64,000 nucleotides of DNA. It comes from an uncultured Desulfobacter sp. (GTDB lineage: Bacteria; Desulfobacterota; Desulfobacteria; Desulfobacterales; Desulfobacteraceae). The notes under the pieces were generated by a model. It saw only the letters and a list, made by a program, of their open reading frames with translations, ran no database searches and was not told where the DNA came from. Shown one piece after another: positions 54,363-63,236 of the stretch. The position numbers and the translations under genes are program-made. The first letter of the stretch is position 1. Each line of letters begins with the position of its first letter. The DNA is taken from positions 3,038,001-3,102,000 of the forward strand of contig NZ_OY762229.1 in the NCBI RefSeq assembly GCF_963665355.1, given 5' to 3'.

Positions 54363-55244
54363 ATGAAATCAGTTGTGTTTGGGGGGGCCGGCTTTGTTGG
54401 AAGTCATGTTGCAGACGCTTTGAGTGATGCAGGTCACGTGGTTACGATATTTGACCAAACCCAGTCCCGGTACCTGCGTGAGGATCAATCTTTTTTCCAA
54501 GGAGATATCTTGGACCCGGTTGCCGTTGGAAAGTGTGTCCAAAACGCAGAGTATGTATACAATTTGGCTGGGATTGCCGATTTGGATGATGCCGGCACTG
54601 TACCGATTGAAACAGTCCGGCAGAATGTTTTGGGTAATGCAATTATTTTGGATTGTTGTGTCAAAGCGTCAGTTCTGCGTTATGTATATGCCAGTACGAT
54701 CTATGTATATAGTGAGAAAGGCGGATTTTATCGCTGTTCCAAACAGGCTTGTGAGGCGTATATAGAAGAGTTTCAGCGAAAATTTGGTTTAGAGTTCACA
54801 ATCCTTCGGTACGGTACGCTTTATGGGCCAAGATCAAATGAAAAAAATTCAATTTATCGATACCTTAGGCAAGCTTTATTTGAGGGAAAAATTGTTGTGG
54901 CTACAAATGGAATCGCAAGAAGAGAATATATCCATGTGCGCGATGCAGCCAGGCTAAGTGTCGATATTCTGAATGATAAGTACAGCAATTCCCACGTTAC
55001 ATTAACGGGTCATCAATCTATATATTTCAAAGATCTTTTAAATATGATTAAGGAAATCCTTAACGGTGAAGTTGAGATCCTTGAGCCAGAAGAACAAATG
55101 CCTAATGGAAATCACTATGAAATGACACCATATTCCTATTTGCCCAAAAAGGGATATAAATTGGCATCCAATCTGTTTATTGATTTGGGGCAGGGCTTGC
55201 TGGAAATGCTTGATGAAATTGATTCAAACAAAGATAAAAAATAG
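54363..55244 (+). CDS. SDR-family nucleotide-sugar epimerase/dehydratase
   Basis: A 293-residue extended SDR protein: VVFGGAGFVGSHVADAL, YNLAGIADLDDAG, the serine-containing ASTIYVYSEKG and a Tyr-x3-Lys in GFYRCSKQACEAY. It keeps catalytic residues, so it should be active. The C-terminal half is shorter than in GalE. It is the second SDR of this region; with the first SDR and the Gfo/Idh enzyme it could form a multistep sugar conversion. A ribosome site GGTGGAGAG precedes the ATG. Confidence 0.84.
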   Translation: MKSVVFGGAGFVGSHVADALSDAGHVVTIFDQTQSRYLREDQSFFQGDILDPVAVGKCVQNAEYVYNLAGIADLDDAGTVPIETVRQNVLGNAIILDCCVKASVLRYVYASTIYVYSEKGGFYRCSKQACEAYIEEFQRKFGLEFTILRYGTLYGPRSNEKNSIYRYLRQALFEGKIVVATNGIARREYIHVRDAARLSVDILNDKYSNSHVTLTGHQSIYFKDLLNMIKEILNGEVEILEPEEQMPNGNHYEMTPYSYLPKKGYKLASNLFIDLGQGLLEMLDEIDSNKDKK

Positions 55245-55268
55245 TTTTCTAAAATTTATTTGTGAATT

Positions 55269-57161
55269 ATGGAGTTGATTGTTTGGGATTCCGATGAACA
55301 TCCCTCTCCCCCCGATGATACTATAGTTGTCTACTGGAATGGGTTTGAGAATGAACAAGTCCCCCAAAGCATATATATTCCTTCATTGGTTGAAAAAGAC
55401 GCGGATGAATTAAAAGCTCAATATTTGTCCTGGGTTTATGACTTTGGAGAACAAAGAGTCGGGGGGAGAAAGATTGTTGAGCGAATGAAAATTCGCTCTG
55501 GATTCAGCTACTGGTGGATGACAATAATTGCCGATAAATGTAACTGGGCTGTTTCTTTCCAGATCAGTAACGCCATAAAGCTAATGGCGTTTGAAAAGAT
55601 CTGTTTAAAATACTCCCCTGAAAAGATTGTTTTATATAGCCAGGACGAGGCCTTGGCTGAAGCTTGCTCGTTATGGCTTAAAAGGATAAAGGTTGATTTC
55701 CAGTGGAAAAATAGTAGAAAAAAAGATAGCGTATCAAAATTTTCAAAGGACAAAATGGTAGAGTGGATGCCCTACCCAATACAGGCTCTTATTGTGCTAA
55801 TTCAAAAGATTGTTATTGAATGTCCATTGCGAAAAGTTGGATTGGAAGAGATCCGGCATTTCGATTCAAAGCTTACATTTTTTTCTTATTTTTCTAAACC
55901 GGACCAAGATGCATTTGTAAAAGGTCAGTTTCGATCAATGTATTGGGGAAATATTGATACTCTATTGGGGAAAATTCCGGAGAAGATAGCCTGGATACAT
56001 AAGTATGTAAAGCATCCGTTTGTTTCAAATGCTTTCCAGTGCAGACGGTTGTTAAAGAGGCTGAACCAATTCGAAGACGGTAAACAGGTCCACACAACCA
56101 TGGCCGCAGCGCTTAATGGCCCCATCATCTTTAAAACATTGATTGATTTCATAAAAGTTATTAGGATCGGCCTGCGTCTAAATAGAATATGCGATTGCTT
56201 CAAACCGGCGGGTTCAGAATTGGATTTTTGGCCGTTGTTTAAGCAAGATTGGGGCAAGTCAATGTTTGGCAGTTGGGCTCTGCAAAATTGTCTTGATTTG
56301 AACCTTATGGAGGCGACAATTGGACAGCTGCCCAAACAAAAGATGGGTTTTTTTTTGCAGGAAAACCAACCTTGGGAAAAAGCTCTATCCTATGTCTGGA
56401 AGGAAAAAGGCCATGGGAAATTGGTGGGGGTCCCTCATACGACAATATGCTATTGGGACTTGCGCTATTTTAATGACCCAAGGTCATGTCAAGCAGGCGG
56501 CCCAGAGCCCCTTCCTGATTTGTCCGCTTTGAATGGTCCAGTCGCTATAAAAAATTTTTGTCAAACTGGATATCCCAAGGAAAAAATAGTTGAGGTTGAA
56601 GCGCTGCGATATCTGTATTTAAACGATATTGTTGAGGCTAAACAGCAAAGTAAGTTGCCCCAAAACACCTTGAAGGTACTTGTTCTTACCGACTATTCCA
56701 AACAAGTCACTATTCAGCAAATGCAGTGGCTTGAAAAAGCAAGACCCTTGCTGAATAGAAATGTTTTTTTTGTGATAAAACCTCACCCAAACTGTCCCGT
56801 CCGATTGCAAGATTACCCCTTGCTGGAAGGTGATGCCATCGTTTCAACCGATTTTATATCAGAGGTTTTAACCGATTGTGATATCGCCTATACCAGCACG
56901 GCCACATCTGCTGCTGTAGATGCTTATTGTGCCGGTGTCCCCATTATTTCAATGCTGGATGGAAAGTCATTGAATCTGAGCCCGTTACGGGATGTTGAAG
57001 ATGTCTGTTTTGTGACAAGCCCAAAGGCGTTGGCTGAAAAGCTGATTACGGAAATTCCACAGAGAAAAGATAAAATAAAGCCCTACTTTTTCTTGGGGAC
57101 AACATTAGAGCGCTGGGAGGAAATATTGTATCAGTTGATGGAGGACGCGGATAGGACTTAA
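55269..57161 (+). CDS. large GT-B-like surface-carbohydrate biosynthesis protein
   Basis: A 630-residue protein with two parts. Residues 1-330 have no catalytic motif I can name. The C-terminal part has VGVPHTTICYWDLRYF, VLVLTDYSKQVTIQQMQWL, the IKPHPNCPVR segment, and YTSTATSAAVDAYCAGVP, the pattern seen in capsule polysaccharide and CDP-glycerol-type GT-B proteins (phosphate-binding and nucleotide-binding regions). It resembles the long surface-carbohydrate family TIGR04326 known from O-antigen loci, but this is from memory. It shares size and layout with the 39982 protein. It may be a glycosyltransferase or a phosphotransferase. Confidence 0.52.
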   Translation: MELIVWDSDEHPSPPDDTIVVYWNGFENEQVPQSIYIPSLVEKDADELKAQYLSWVYDFGEQRVGGRKIVERMKIRSGFSYWWMTIIADKCNWAVSFQISNAIKLMAFEKICLKYSPEKIVLYSQDEALAEACSLWLKRIKVDFQWKNSRKKDSVSKFSKDKMVEWMPYPIQALIVLIQKIVIECPLRKVGLEEIRHFDSKLTFFSYFSKPDQDAFVKGQFRSMYWGNIDTLLGKIPEKIAWIHKYVKHPFVSNAFQCRRLLKRLNQFEDGKQVHTTMAAALNGPIIFKTLIDFIKVIRIGLRLNRICDCFKPAGSELDFWPLFKQDWGKSMFGSWALQNCLDLNLMEATIGQLPKQKMGFFLQENQPWEKALSYVWKEKGHGKLVGVPHTTICYWDLRYFNDPRSCQAGGPEPLPDLSALNGPVAIKNFCQTGYPKEKIVEVEALRYLYLNDIVEAKQQSKLPQNTLKVLVLTDYSKQVTIQQMQWLEKARPLLNRNVFFVIKPHPNCPVRLQDYPLLEGDAIVSTDFISEVLTDCDIAYTSTATSAAVDAYCAGVPIISMLDGKSLNLSPLRDVEDVCFVTSPKALAEKLITEIPQRKDKIKPYFFLGTTLERWEEILYQLMEDADRT

Positions 57162-57242
57162 AGTTTTTTTTATGATTAAAGGTGTTCACAAGTGAATTGA
57201 GTCTGATAAAATTCGCCAATTTTAAGTCACCGGAGCCATCAA

Positions 57243-58124
57243 ATGACCCTTGCAGAAAAAGTACGTATAGTTTTAAAAAAAATTATGAAAAATCCTTCTT
57301 TTATTAAAGAAGTGTATTGTTATCTCAAAAATGATTGTTATGCGTTATTAGGACGTTATAAATACCGGTACCCTATCATTTTTATTGCCGGGCTGCCAAA
57401 ATCAGGAACTACCTGGGTACAAACAGAGTTAGCAAGGGTGCCGGGGTATAACATGCGTCCGACAAATGATCCGGATAGATGCACCGAAAATCATGATGTC
57501 TGCAAGACGGTGTTCTGTTCCTTACCCTTAAACAGATATTCCGTTCTTAAATTGCATACAAGATATACACCCACAAATTACAATACCATCATTGAGTCTG
57601 TGCCAAGGTTCGTTGTGATGATAAGAGATTTAAGGGATATGTGTATTTCACGATACTTCCATGTAAAAAATGAACATACACACCGTCATAGTTTACTATA
57701 CAACCAAATGAGTGAAGAAGATGGTATCATGCACTGTATTGGTATCTTAGAAGAAGAGTATGTCCCCTGGGTGAAAAACTGGGCAGAGGTTATTCGGAAA
57801 AAAGAATTCCCGATTTTGTTTGTTCAGTATGAGAGATTGAACCAGAACCCTGTCCAGGTCTTTCGAGATATATTTAGTTTTTTCGAATTGCCGATAAGCA
57901 AAGACGTGGAAAAAAAAGTTCAGAGTTCAAAAATAAGGAAGGGCCATGATTTAGGTTCTGAACTATCTAAAAATCAATTAGCCTTTAGCAATATAAGCAC
58001 CAAACGAAAAGGAATTATCGGGGATTGGAAAAACCATTTAACCCATCTGCATAAAAAGAAATTCAAAGAAATTGCAGGAGACTTGCTAATTGAGTTAGGC
58101 TATGAAAAAAATCATGAATGGTAG
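57243..58124 (+). CDS. sulfotransferase (PF00685-type)
   Basis: A 293-residue PAPS-dependent enzyme. At about residue 49 it has IAGLPKSGTTWVQTE, the classical 5'-phosphosulfate loop of the eukaryote-like family. FVVMIRDLRDMCISRYFH supplies the 3'-phosphate site. Near the C-terminus RKGIIGDWKNHLT is the strong family-specific region for the PAP-binding loop. This is a different subfamily from the two other sulfotransferases in the window. It is likely cytoplasmic. The acceptor is unknown but context implies a surface glycan or its lipid-linked unit. Confidence 0.88.
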   Translation: MTLAEKVRIVLKKIMKNPSFIKEVYCYLKNDCYALLGRYKYRYPIIFIAGLPKSGTTWVQTELARVPGYNMRPTNDPDRCTENHDVCKTVFCSLPLNRYSVLKLHTRYTPTNYNTIIESVPRFVVMIRDLRDMCISRYFHVKNEHTHRHSLLYNQMSEEDGIMHCIGILEEEYVPWVKNWAEVIRKKEFPILFVQYERLNQNPVQVFRDIFSFFELPISKDVEKKVQSSKIRKGHDLGSELSKNQLAFSNISTKRKGIIGDWKNHLTHLHKKKFKEIAGDLLIELGYEKNHEW

Positions 58125-58162
58125 TCAAAATTCCAATCAAGTAATAAATGAAGGGATGTGGG

Positions 58163-59701
58163 ATGGAGAATGCTTTATCCCACGGTATGAGAATGCCTTG
58201 TAAAAATATAATTCAAAGGGTGCTGCTTGTCCAGCCTCCAGCTTTTTCCAATAATCTTCGGACAGATATGAATCCGAACATCCCTTTGGGGTTGGCATAT
58301 ATTGGTGCTGTTCTTGAAAAGGGGGGCTATGATGTCAGTATCCTTGACGCATTAATTGAAGGGTTTGATAGAGAAGAGCGGGTTTCGTCTGAAAAAATTC
58401 GTGTCGGTTTATCTTCCTCGGACATTGAAAATCTTGTCAGAAGGGCATCTCCAGATGTTGTTGGTATCTCCAGCATGTTCACCTCCCAAAGGAAGAATGT
58501 TCATGAGCTGGCCGGGATAGTAAAAAAAGTTAATCCCAAGATCCCAGTGATCATTGGTGGGGCTCATCCTACGGCTGTCCCAGATGCCTTATTGGAAGAT
58601 TCAAATATTGATGTGCTCGTAATGGGGGAGGGAGAGAATACTATAATCCCCCTATTGGAGTGTATTGAGAATGGAAGAGATTTTTCAAACCTTGATGGCG
58701 TTGCCTATCGTGACAGTCAAGGGCGTTTTGTTTTTCAACCTAAAACTTCTTATATCAGGGATCTTGACTCCATTCCTTTTCCTGCCCGTCACTTATTACC
58801 CATGGAAAAATATTTTTCAGTGGGGATTCGTCATGGTGGATACGGAAAGGGAAAAAGGTCAATTTCAATTATAACATCCAGGGGATGTCCTTATAGGTGT
58901 AATTTTTGTACAGCACATAAGGTTTTCACAAGGCGTCCGAGATTAAGGTCCGCGGAAAATGTACTGACCGAAATTAACCAAGCGATAAAAGCATATAATA
59001 TCGATGAGATTTTTTTCGAGGATGACCAATTGCTCTCCAAGCGATCTCGGATTCTTGAACTATTGGATGGGTTACGGAAATTTGAGTTGTTGTGGGATAC
59101 CCCGAACGGCGTCTCTCCTTGGCTGTTGACTGATGAAGTTCTAAAAAAAATGCGGGAATCCGGTTGTTATAGAGTTAATCTTGCTGTGGAATCCGGTAGT
59201 CAGGACGTGTTGAAAAATATGATCAACAAGCCTGTTCACCTGGAAAAAGTTCCAAAGGTTGTGCAATCCATCCGGAAGTTCGGGATGACTCCAGGTATGT
59301 TCATCGTCGCTGGAAATATTGGTAGAGAGCGGGTTGAAACTTTGGAGGAAGTGCGGGAAAGTTTCCAGTTTGCTCGGAAAGTGAGAATTTTTCCCCATGT
59401 TTCCATTCTGACGGCGTATCCAGGAGCTGAAGTTTTATCTATCGCAGAAGAAAAAGGGTATTTAGTCCCGGGTTTTGATTGGGATAACCTTGTAATTAAC
59501 AAGCCTCAGCTTCAGACCCCGGAATGGACTCCGGCACAACTGAAACGTGTCGTGGACCAGGAGATGGTTAAAACAAGGTGGTGGCTCTTTTTGGCTTCTC
59601 CTAAAATGTCCATATTAAATGTAATAAAAAGTTTCATCCGGAATCCTATTCAAACAACAAAAGAAGCGCTTCTTTTTATTAAAAGGAGCATTTTTACCTA
59701 G
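58163..59701 (+). CDS. cobalamin-binding radical SAM protein
   Basis: A 512-residue protein with an N-terminal B12-binding domain. It has VLLVQPPAFSN and IPLGLAYIGAVLEKGGYDVSIL, the DVVGISSMFTSQ strand, and PVIIGGAHPTAVPDAL. The radical SAM cluster motif is RGCPYRCNFC (about residues 237-246), followed by EIFFEDDQL. Relatives methylate unreactive carbons or contract rings using methylcobalamin. ATG at 58163 is supported by AAGGGA six bases before it. Between a sulfotransferase and a CDP-sugar set, a C-methyl- or ring-modifying step on a sugar or lipid is possible, unproven. Confidence 0.85.
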   Translation: MENALSHGMRMPCKNIIQRVLLVQPPAFSNNLRTDMNPNIPLGLAYIGAVLEKGGYDVSILDALIEGFDREERVSSEKIRVGLSSSDIENLVRRASPDVVGISSMFTSQRKNVHELAGIVKKVNPKIPVIIGGAHPTAVPDALLEDSNIDVLVMGEGENTIIPLLECIENGRDFSNLDGVAYRDSQGRFVFQPKTSYIRDLDSIPFPARHLLPMEKYFSVGIRHGGYGKGKRSISIITSRGCPYRCNFCTAHKVFTRRPRLRSAENVLTEINQAIKAYNIDEIFFEDDQLLSKRSRILELLDGLRKFELLWDTPNGVSPWLLTDEVLKKMRESGCYRVNLAVESGSQDVLKNMINKPVHLEKVPKVVQSIRKFGMTPGMFIVAGNIGRERVETLEEVRESFQFARKVRIFPHVSILTAYPGAEVLSIAEEKGYLVPGFDWDNLVINKPQLQTPEWTPAQLKRVVDQEMVKTRWWLFLASPKMSILNVIKSFIRNPIQTTKEALLFIKRSIFT

Positions 59702-59711
59702 GTACTTCAAA

Positions 59712-60827
59712 ATGAAAGTCGGCACCAAATTGTTTTCAAACAGTTATGATGGCAAGAAAATTCTAATAACAGGGGATACCGGTTTTAAGGGCTCTTGGTT
59801 GGTTTCATGGCTTTTAGAACTGGGTGCAGAAGTGTACGGCCTGTCAAACGGGATTGTTTCTATGCCTTCTCATTTTGACATTGCAGGATTGCATAACCAT
59901 ATCCGACATTTTGATATCGATATCAGGGATCTCAGTAAGGTAGAACGAGCCATTCGACAGATTAAGCCGGATTTTGTTTTCCATCTTGCAGCCCAGGCTT
60001 TGGTCAGGTTGTCCTATCAGGATCCCATAACTACTCTTACTACCAATATCCTGGGAACTGCAAATGTTTTAGAATCGTTGCGTCACTTAGAGAATGCTTG
60101 CACCGGGGTTATTATTACTAGTGATAAATGCTATGACAATGTGGAATGGACTTGGGGATACAGAGAGACAGATGCCTTGGGAGGAAAAGACCCATATAGT
60201 GCGTCAAAAGGGGCAGCTGAATTGCTGATTCGTACATACGCAGCCTCTTTTTTTGCAGATAAAAATAGTGGTGTTAAAATCGCAGCCGCAAGAGCTGGCA
60301 ACGTCATTGGTGGTGGAGATTGGGCGCAGGATCGTATTGTGCCTGACTGTATGAAAGCCTGGTCGAAAAATGAGCGTGTTGAAATCCGAAACCCAAATTC
60401 AACGAGACCTTGGCAGCACGTATTGGAACCTCTCAGTGGTTATCTTCTCCTGGGTAAATTTTTGGACGGTGATTCATCATTGAATGGGGAGGCTTTCAAT
60501 TTTGGTCCTTCTTCGAATCAGAATTACACGGTTGGCGAATTGATAACGGAAATGCAGAACAACTGGGAAAATGCTGAGTGGAAAGATACATCAATGGATT
60601 CGGACAGTGTTCATGAGTCCGGTATGTTGAAACTGTGCTGTGATAAAGCACTTCATCTTCTGGAATGGGAGCCTGTGCTGAGCTTTGATGAAACGGTTGA
60701 ATTGACTGTTGAGTGGTACAAAAAGTACTATGATTACCCAGAGAATGTTTTTATGACCACCCGGGATCAGTTAAATAAATATGTTGATATGGCAATCAAA
60801 AGAGGACTCTCATGGACTCGGAACTGA
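59712..60827 (+). CDS. rfbG: CDP-glucose 4,6-dehydratase
   Basis: Converts CDP-glucose to CDP-4-keto-6-deoxyglucose, the entry to 3,6-dideoxyhexoses and other CDP-6-deoxysugars. The 371-residue protein has LITGDTGFKGSWLVSWL with the family's FKG loop, FHLAAQALVRLSYQDP and DPYSASKGAAELLIR with the Tyr-x3-Lys pair, as well as AARAGNVIGGGDW. It fits with rfbF at 61296, a cupin and an aminotransferase in the next genes. It overlaps the cupin gene by 16 bases. The order G, cupin, F is unlike the Yersinia and Salmonella F-G-H order. Confidence 0.92.
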   Translation: MKVGTKLFSNSYDGKKILITGDTGFKGSWLVSWLLELGAEVYGLSNGIVSMPSHFDIAGLHNHIRHFDIDIRDLSKVERAIRQIKPDFVFHLAAQALVRLSYQDPITTLTTNILGTANVLESLRHLENACTGVIITSDKCYDNVEWTWGYRETDALGGKDPYSASKGAAELLIRTYAASFFADKNSGVKIAAARAGNVIGGGDWAQDRIVPDCMKAWSKNERVEIRNPNSTRPWQHVLEPLSGYLLLGKFLDGDSSLNGEAFNFGPSSNQNYTVGELITEMQNNWENAEWKDTSMDSDSVHESGMLKLCCDKALHLLEWEPVLSFDETVELTVEWYKKYYDYPENVFMTTRDQLNKYVDMAIKRGLSWTRN

Positions 60828-61261
60828 TGCCGGGGGTGTTGCTGACACCATTAAATAGAATCCGCGTGGATAAAGGTGATATTCTCCATGCTGCCAAAGT
60901 TTCGGATCCAGGGATAAAAGCTTTTGGAGAGGCTTATTTCTCAATAATAAGGTCAGGAGAGATTAAAGCGTGGAAACGCCATAGAGATGCAACGTTGAAC
61001 CTGATCGTTCCAGTTGGTGAGATCCGATTTGTTTTGTATGATGACCGGCTCTGTTCTGCTAAACAGGGTGAAACATTCAGCGTTATTCTTTCATTGGAAA
61101 ATTATTATCGCCTAACTGTGCCCCCCATGCTTTGGATGGGATTTCAGGGCGTTGGTCCTGAATCTAATATGTTGTTGAATATTGCAGATATTCCCCATGA
61201 TCCTGACGAGGCGGATCGTCTTGATGTCGACTGTATTGGGTATGACTGGACAAATAAGTAG
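60812..61261 (+). CDS. RmlC-like cupin (dTDP-4-dehydrorhamnose 3,5-epimerase-related)
   Basis: A 149-residue cupin with the pattern GVLLTPLNRIRVDKGDILHAA cut in two strands, then FGEAYFSIIRSGEIKAW and RHRDATLNLIVPVGEI, as in short RmlC relatives found near CDP-sugar genes. In RmlC a His and an Asp catalyse epimerisation; here the His is in WKRHRDA, so partial conservation is visible. It may epimerise the CDP-4-keto-6-deoxy sugar at C3 or C5. It overlaps rfbG and lies 34 bases before rfbF. Confidence 0.75.
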   Translation: MDSELMPGVLLTPLNRIRVDKGDILHAAKVSDPGIKAFGEAYFSIIRSGEIKAWKRHRDATLNLIVPVGEIRFVLYDDRLCSAKQGETFSVILSLENYYRLTVPPMLWMGFQGVGPESNMLLNIADIPHDPDEADRLDVDCIGYDWTNK

Positions 61262-61295
61262 GATCTACAATAAGGGTCATTAAAGAGGGGAAATA

Positions 61296-62066
61296 TTGAA
61301 AACTATCATTCTTGCAGGCGGTTTTGGAACAAGGCTTTCAGAGTACACCGGAAGGATACCAAAACCCATGGTGGAAATTGGCGGGCAGCCCATATTATGG
61401 CATATTATGAATATTTATGCCTATTACGGATATAACGACTTCGCGCTTGCACTCGGTTATAAAGCCGAAGTTATAAAAGAATATTTTTTACATTATTATT
61501 CCCTTAAGTCTGATTTTGTTGTCAGTCTTGCCGATGGGAAAGCTCAGTTTCTTAATGAGAAAAAGGTGGATTGGCGGGTATCATTAATTGATACAGGCCT
61601 TAATACCATGACAGGTGGAAGGGTTAAAAGGCTTAAGAAATACATTGGGAATGAGACTTTTATGCTGACTTATGGTGATGGTCTCTCCGATGTAAATATA
61701 GAAAAATTAATCGCCTTTCATAAACACCATGGGAAAATGGTAACCGTCACAGCGGTTCATCCCGCAGCAAGATTCGGGGCTTTGGATATTTCAGAAGATC
61801 AATATGTCCGGGCATTTAAAGAAAAACCCCAGACGGATCAGGGATGGATAAATGGCGGTTTTTTTGTGGTGGAACCCAGTTTTTTTGATCTGATTGAAGG
61901 TGACTCCACCGTTCTTGAGGAGTCGCCGTTGGAGTGTGCAGCACAGTTGGGTGAACTTAAAGCCTATACGCATAATGGGTTTTGGCAGTGCATGGATACT
62001 GTAAGGGACAGGAATACGCTTGAGAAATCGTGGCAAGAAGGCAGGGCTCCATGGAAAGTGTGGTAG
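61296..62066 (+). CDS. rfbF: glucose-1-phosphate cytidylyltransferase
   Basis: Makes CDP-glucose from CTP and glucose 1-phosphate, feeding RfbG. The 256-residue protein shows IILAGGFGTRLSEYTGRIPKP, WHIMNIYAYYGYNDF, the family's LTYGDGLSDVNI metal-binding strand, and FGALDISEDQYV. This order of motifs separates RfbF from glucose-1-phosphate thymidylyltransferases. The start is TTG with GAGGGG seven bases before it. It sits between the cupin and the DegT gene. Confidence 0.93.
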   Translation: MKTIILAGGFGTRLSEYTGRIPKPMVEIGGQPILWHIMNIYAYYGYNDFALALGYKAEVIKEYFLHYYSLKSDFVVSLADGKAQFLNEKKVDWRVSLIDTGLNTMTGGRVKRLKKYIGNETFMLTYGDGLSDVNIEKLIAFHKHHGKMVTVTAVHPAARFGALDISEDQYVRAFKEKPQTDQGWINGGFFVVEPSFFDLIEGDSTVLEESPLECAAQLGELKAYTHNGFWQCMDTVRDRNTLEKSWQEGRAPWKVW

Positions 62067-62129
62067 CGCATGTTTAATATATTCCATTTGAAATCCCAAA
62101 GATGAAGTTAATATGTGTTAGGACCTGAG

Positions 62130-63236
62130 ATGATTCGTCTTTCAAAGTCAACTATTGGAAATTCAGAAAAACAGGCCGTTCTTGAAGTATTGGGACATGA
62201 GTACCTTGGGATGGGTAAGGAAGTCGATAACTTTGAAAGAATGCTTGCTGACTATTTGGGAAGGCAGGTTGTCTGTGTAAACAGTGGAACGGCTGCCCTT
62301 CATCTTGCATTTCAGGCAATTGGTCTGCATCCTGGGGATGAGGTTCTGGTTCAGTCTCTGACTTTCATTGCTACATATCAAGCAATATCCGCAACCGGGG
62401 CAAGCCCTGTCTCATGTGAGGTTGATCCAAAAACAATCACGCTTGATTTGAATGATGCCGAGAAACGTTTAACAGATAAAACCAAGGCGGTTGTTCCAGT
62501 CCACTACGCCAGCGGCGTAGGCGATTTGAACGAGATTTATGCCTTCGCAGAAGCCAATGGTTTGAGAGTCATAGAAGATGCCGCCCATGCTTTTGGAACT
62601 CATTACCAGGGTAAGGTGGTCGGGAGTTTCGGCGATATCGTGTGCTTTAGCTTTGATGGGATAAAAAACATTACTTCCGGAGAAGGAGGGGCCATAGTCA
62701 CTGAAGATCAAAATATTTTGAAAATAGTGAAAGATGCCCGTCTCCTTGGCGTGGAGAAAGATACCGAAAAGAGATATAAGGGGGAGAGAAGCTGGCATTT
62801 TGATGCCAAGATCCAAGGCTGGCGCTACCATATGAGTAACCTTATGGCCGCTATTGGTTGCGAACAGTTAAAACGGCTGCCAGAGACCATTAAGAAAAGA
62901 GATTTCATAAAAACAATGTACCTTGACCTTTTTCAGAAAATTCAAGGTGTTGAGCCTCTGCTGTTAGATTATAAAAATATAGTTCCCCATATTTTTGTGG
63001 TGAGAGTTACAGACGGTAAACGGGATGGCCTTCGGCGGTTTTTATTAGAAAACGATATTGAATGTGGCGTTCACTATTTCCCAAACCATATGCTGACAAA
63101 ATACAAATCCTCTTTTTCTCTTTCTGTAACAGAACAGGTGTATGGAGAACTTCTTTCTCTACCCTTCCATCTGGACCTCACCCAAGCAGACTTGGAATAT
63201 ATCGTTGCTAAAATTAAGGAGTTTTTTGATGCCTGA
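62130..63236 (+). CDS. DegT/DnrJ/EryC1/StrS-family sugar aminotransferase
   Basis: A 368-residue PLP enzyme. It begins MIRLSKSTIGNSEKQAV and has CVNSGTAALHLAF, EDAAHAFGTHYQG and the PLP lysine in FSFDGIKNITSGEGG. The lysine shows it is an aminotransferase, not the RfbH dehydrase of 3,6-dideoxy pathways, where this residue is His. Thus the CDP-4-keto-6-deoxy sugar is more likely aminated than reduced. AGGA is six bases before the ATG at 62130; a GTG at 62115 would only add five residues. It overlaps the next gene by eight bases. Confidence 0.88.
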   Translation: MIRLSKSTIGNSEKQAVLEVLGHEYLGMGKEVDNFERMLADYLGRQVVCVNSGTAALHLAFQAIGLHPGDEVLVQSLTFIATYQAISATGASPVSCEVDPKTITLDLNDAEKRLTDKTKAVVPVHYASGVGDLNEIYAFAEANGLRVIEDAAHAFGTHYQGKVVGSFGDIVCFSFDGIKNITSGEGGAIVTEDQNILKIVKDARLLGVEKDTEKRYKGERSWHFDAKIQGWRYHMSNLMAAIGCEQLKRLPETIKKRDFIKTMYLDLFQKIQGVEPLLLDYKNIVPHIFVVRVTDGKRDGLRRFLLENDIECGVHYFPNHMLTKYKSSFSLSVTEQVYGELLSLPFHLDLTQADLEYIVAKIKEFFDA

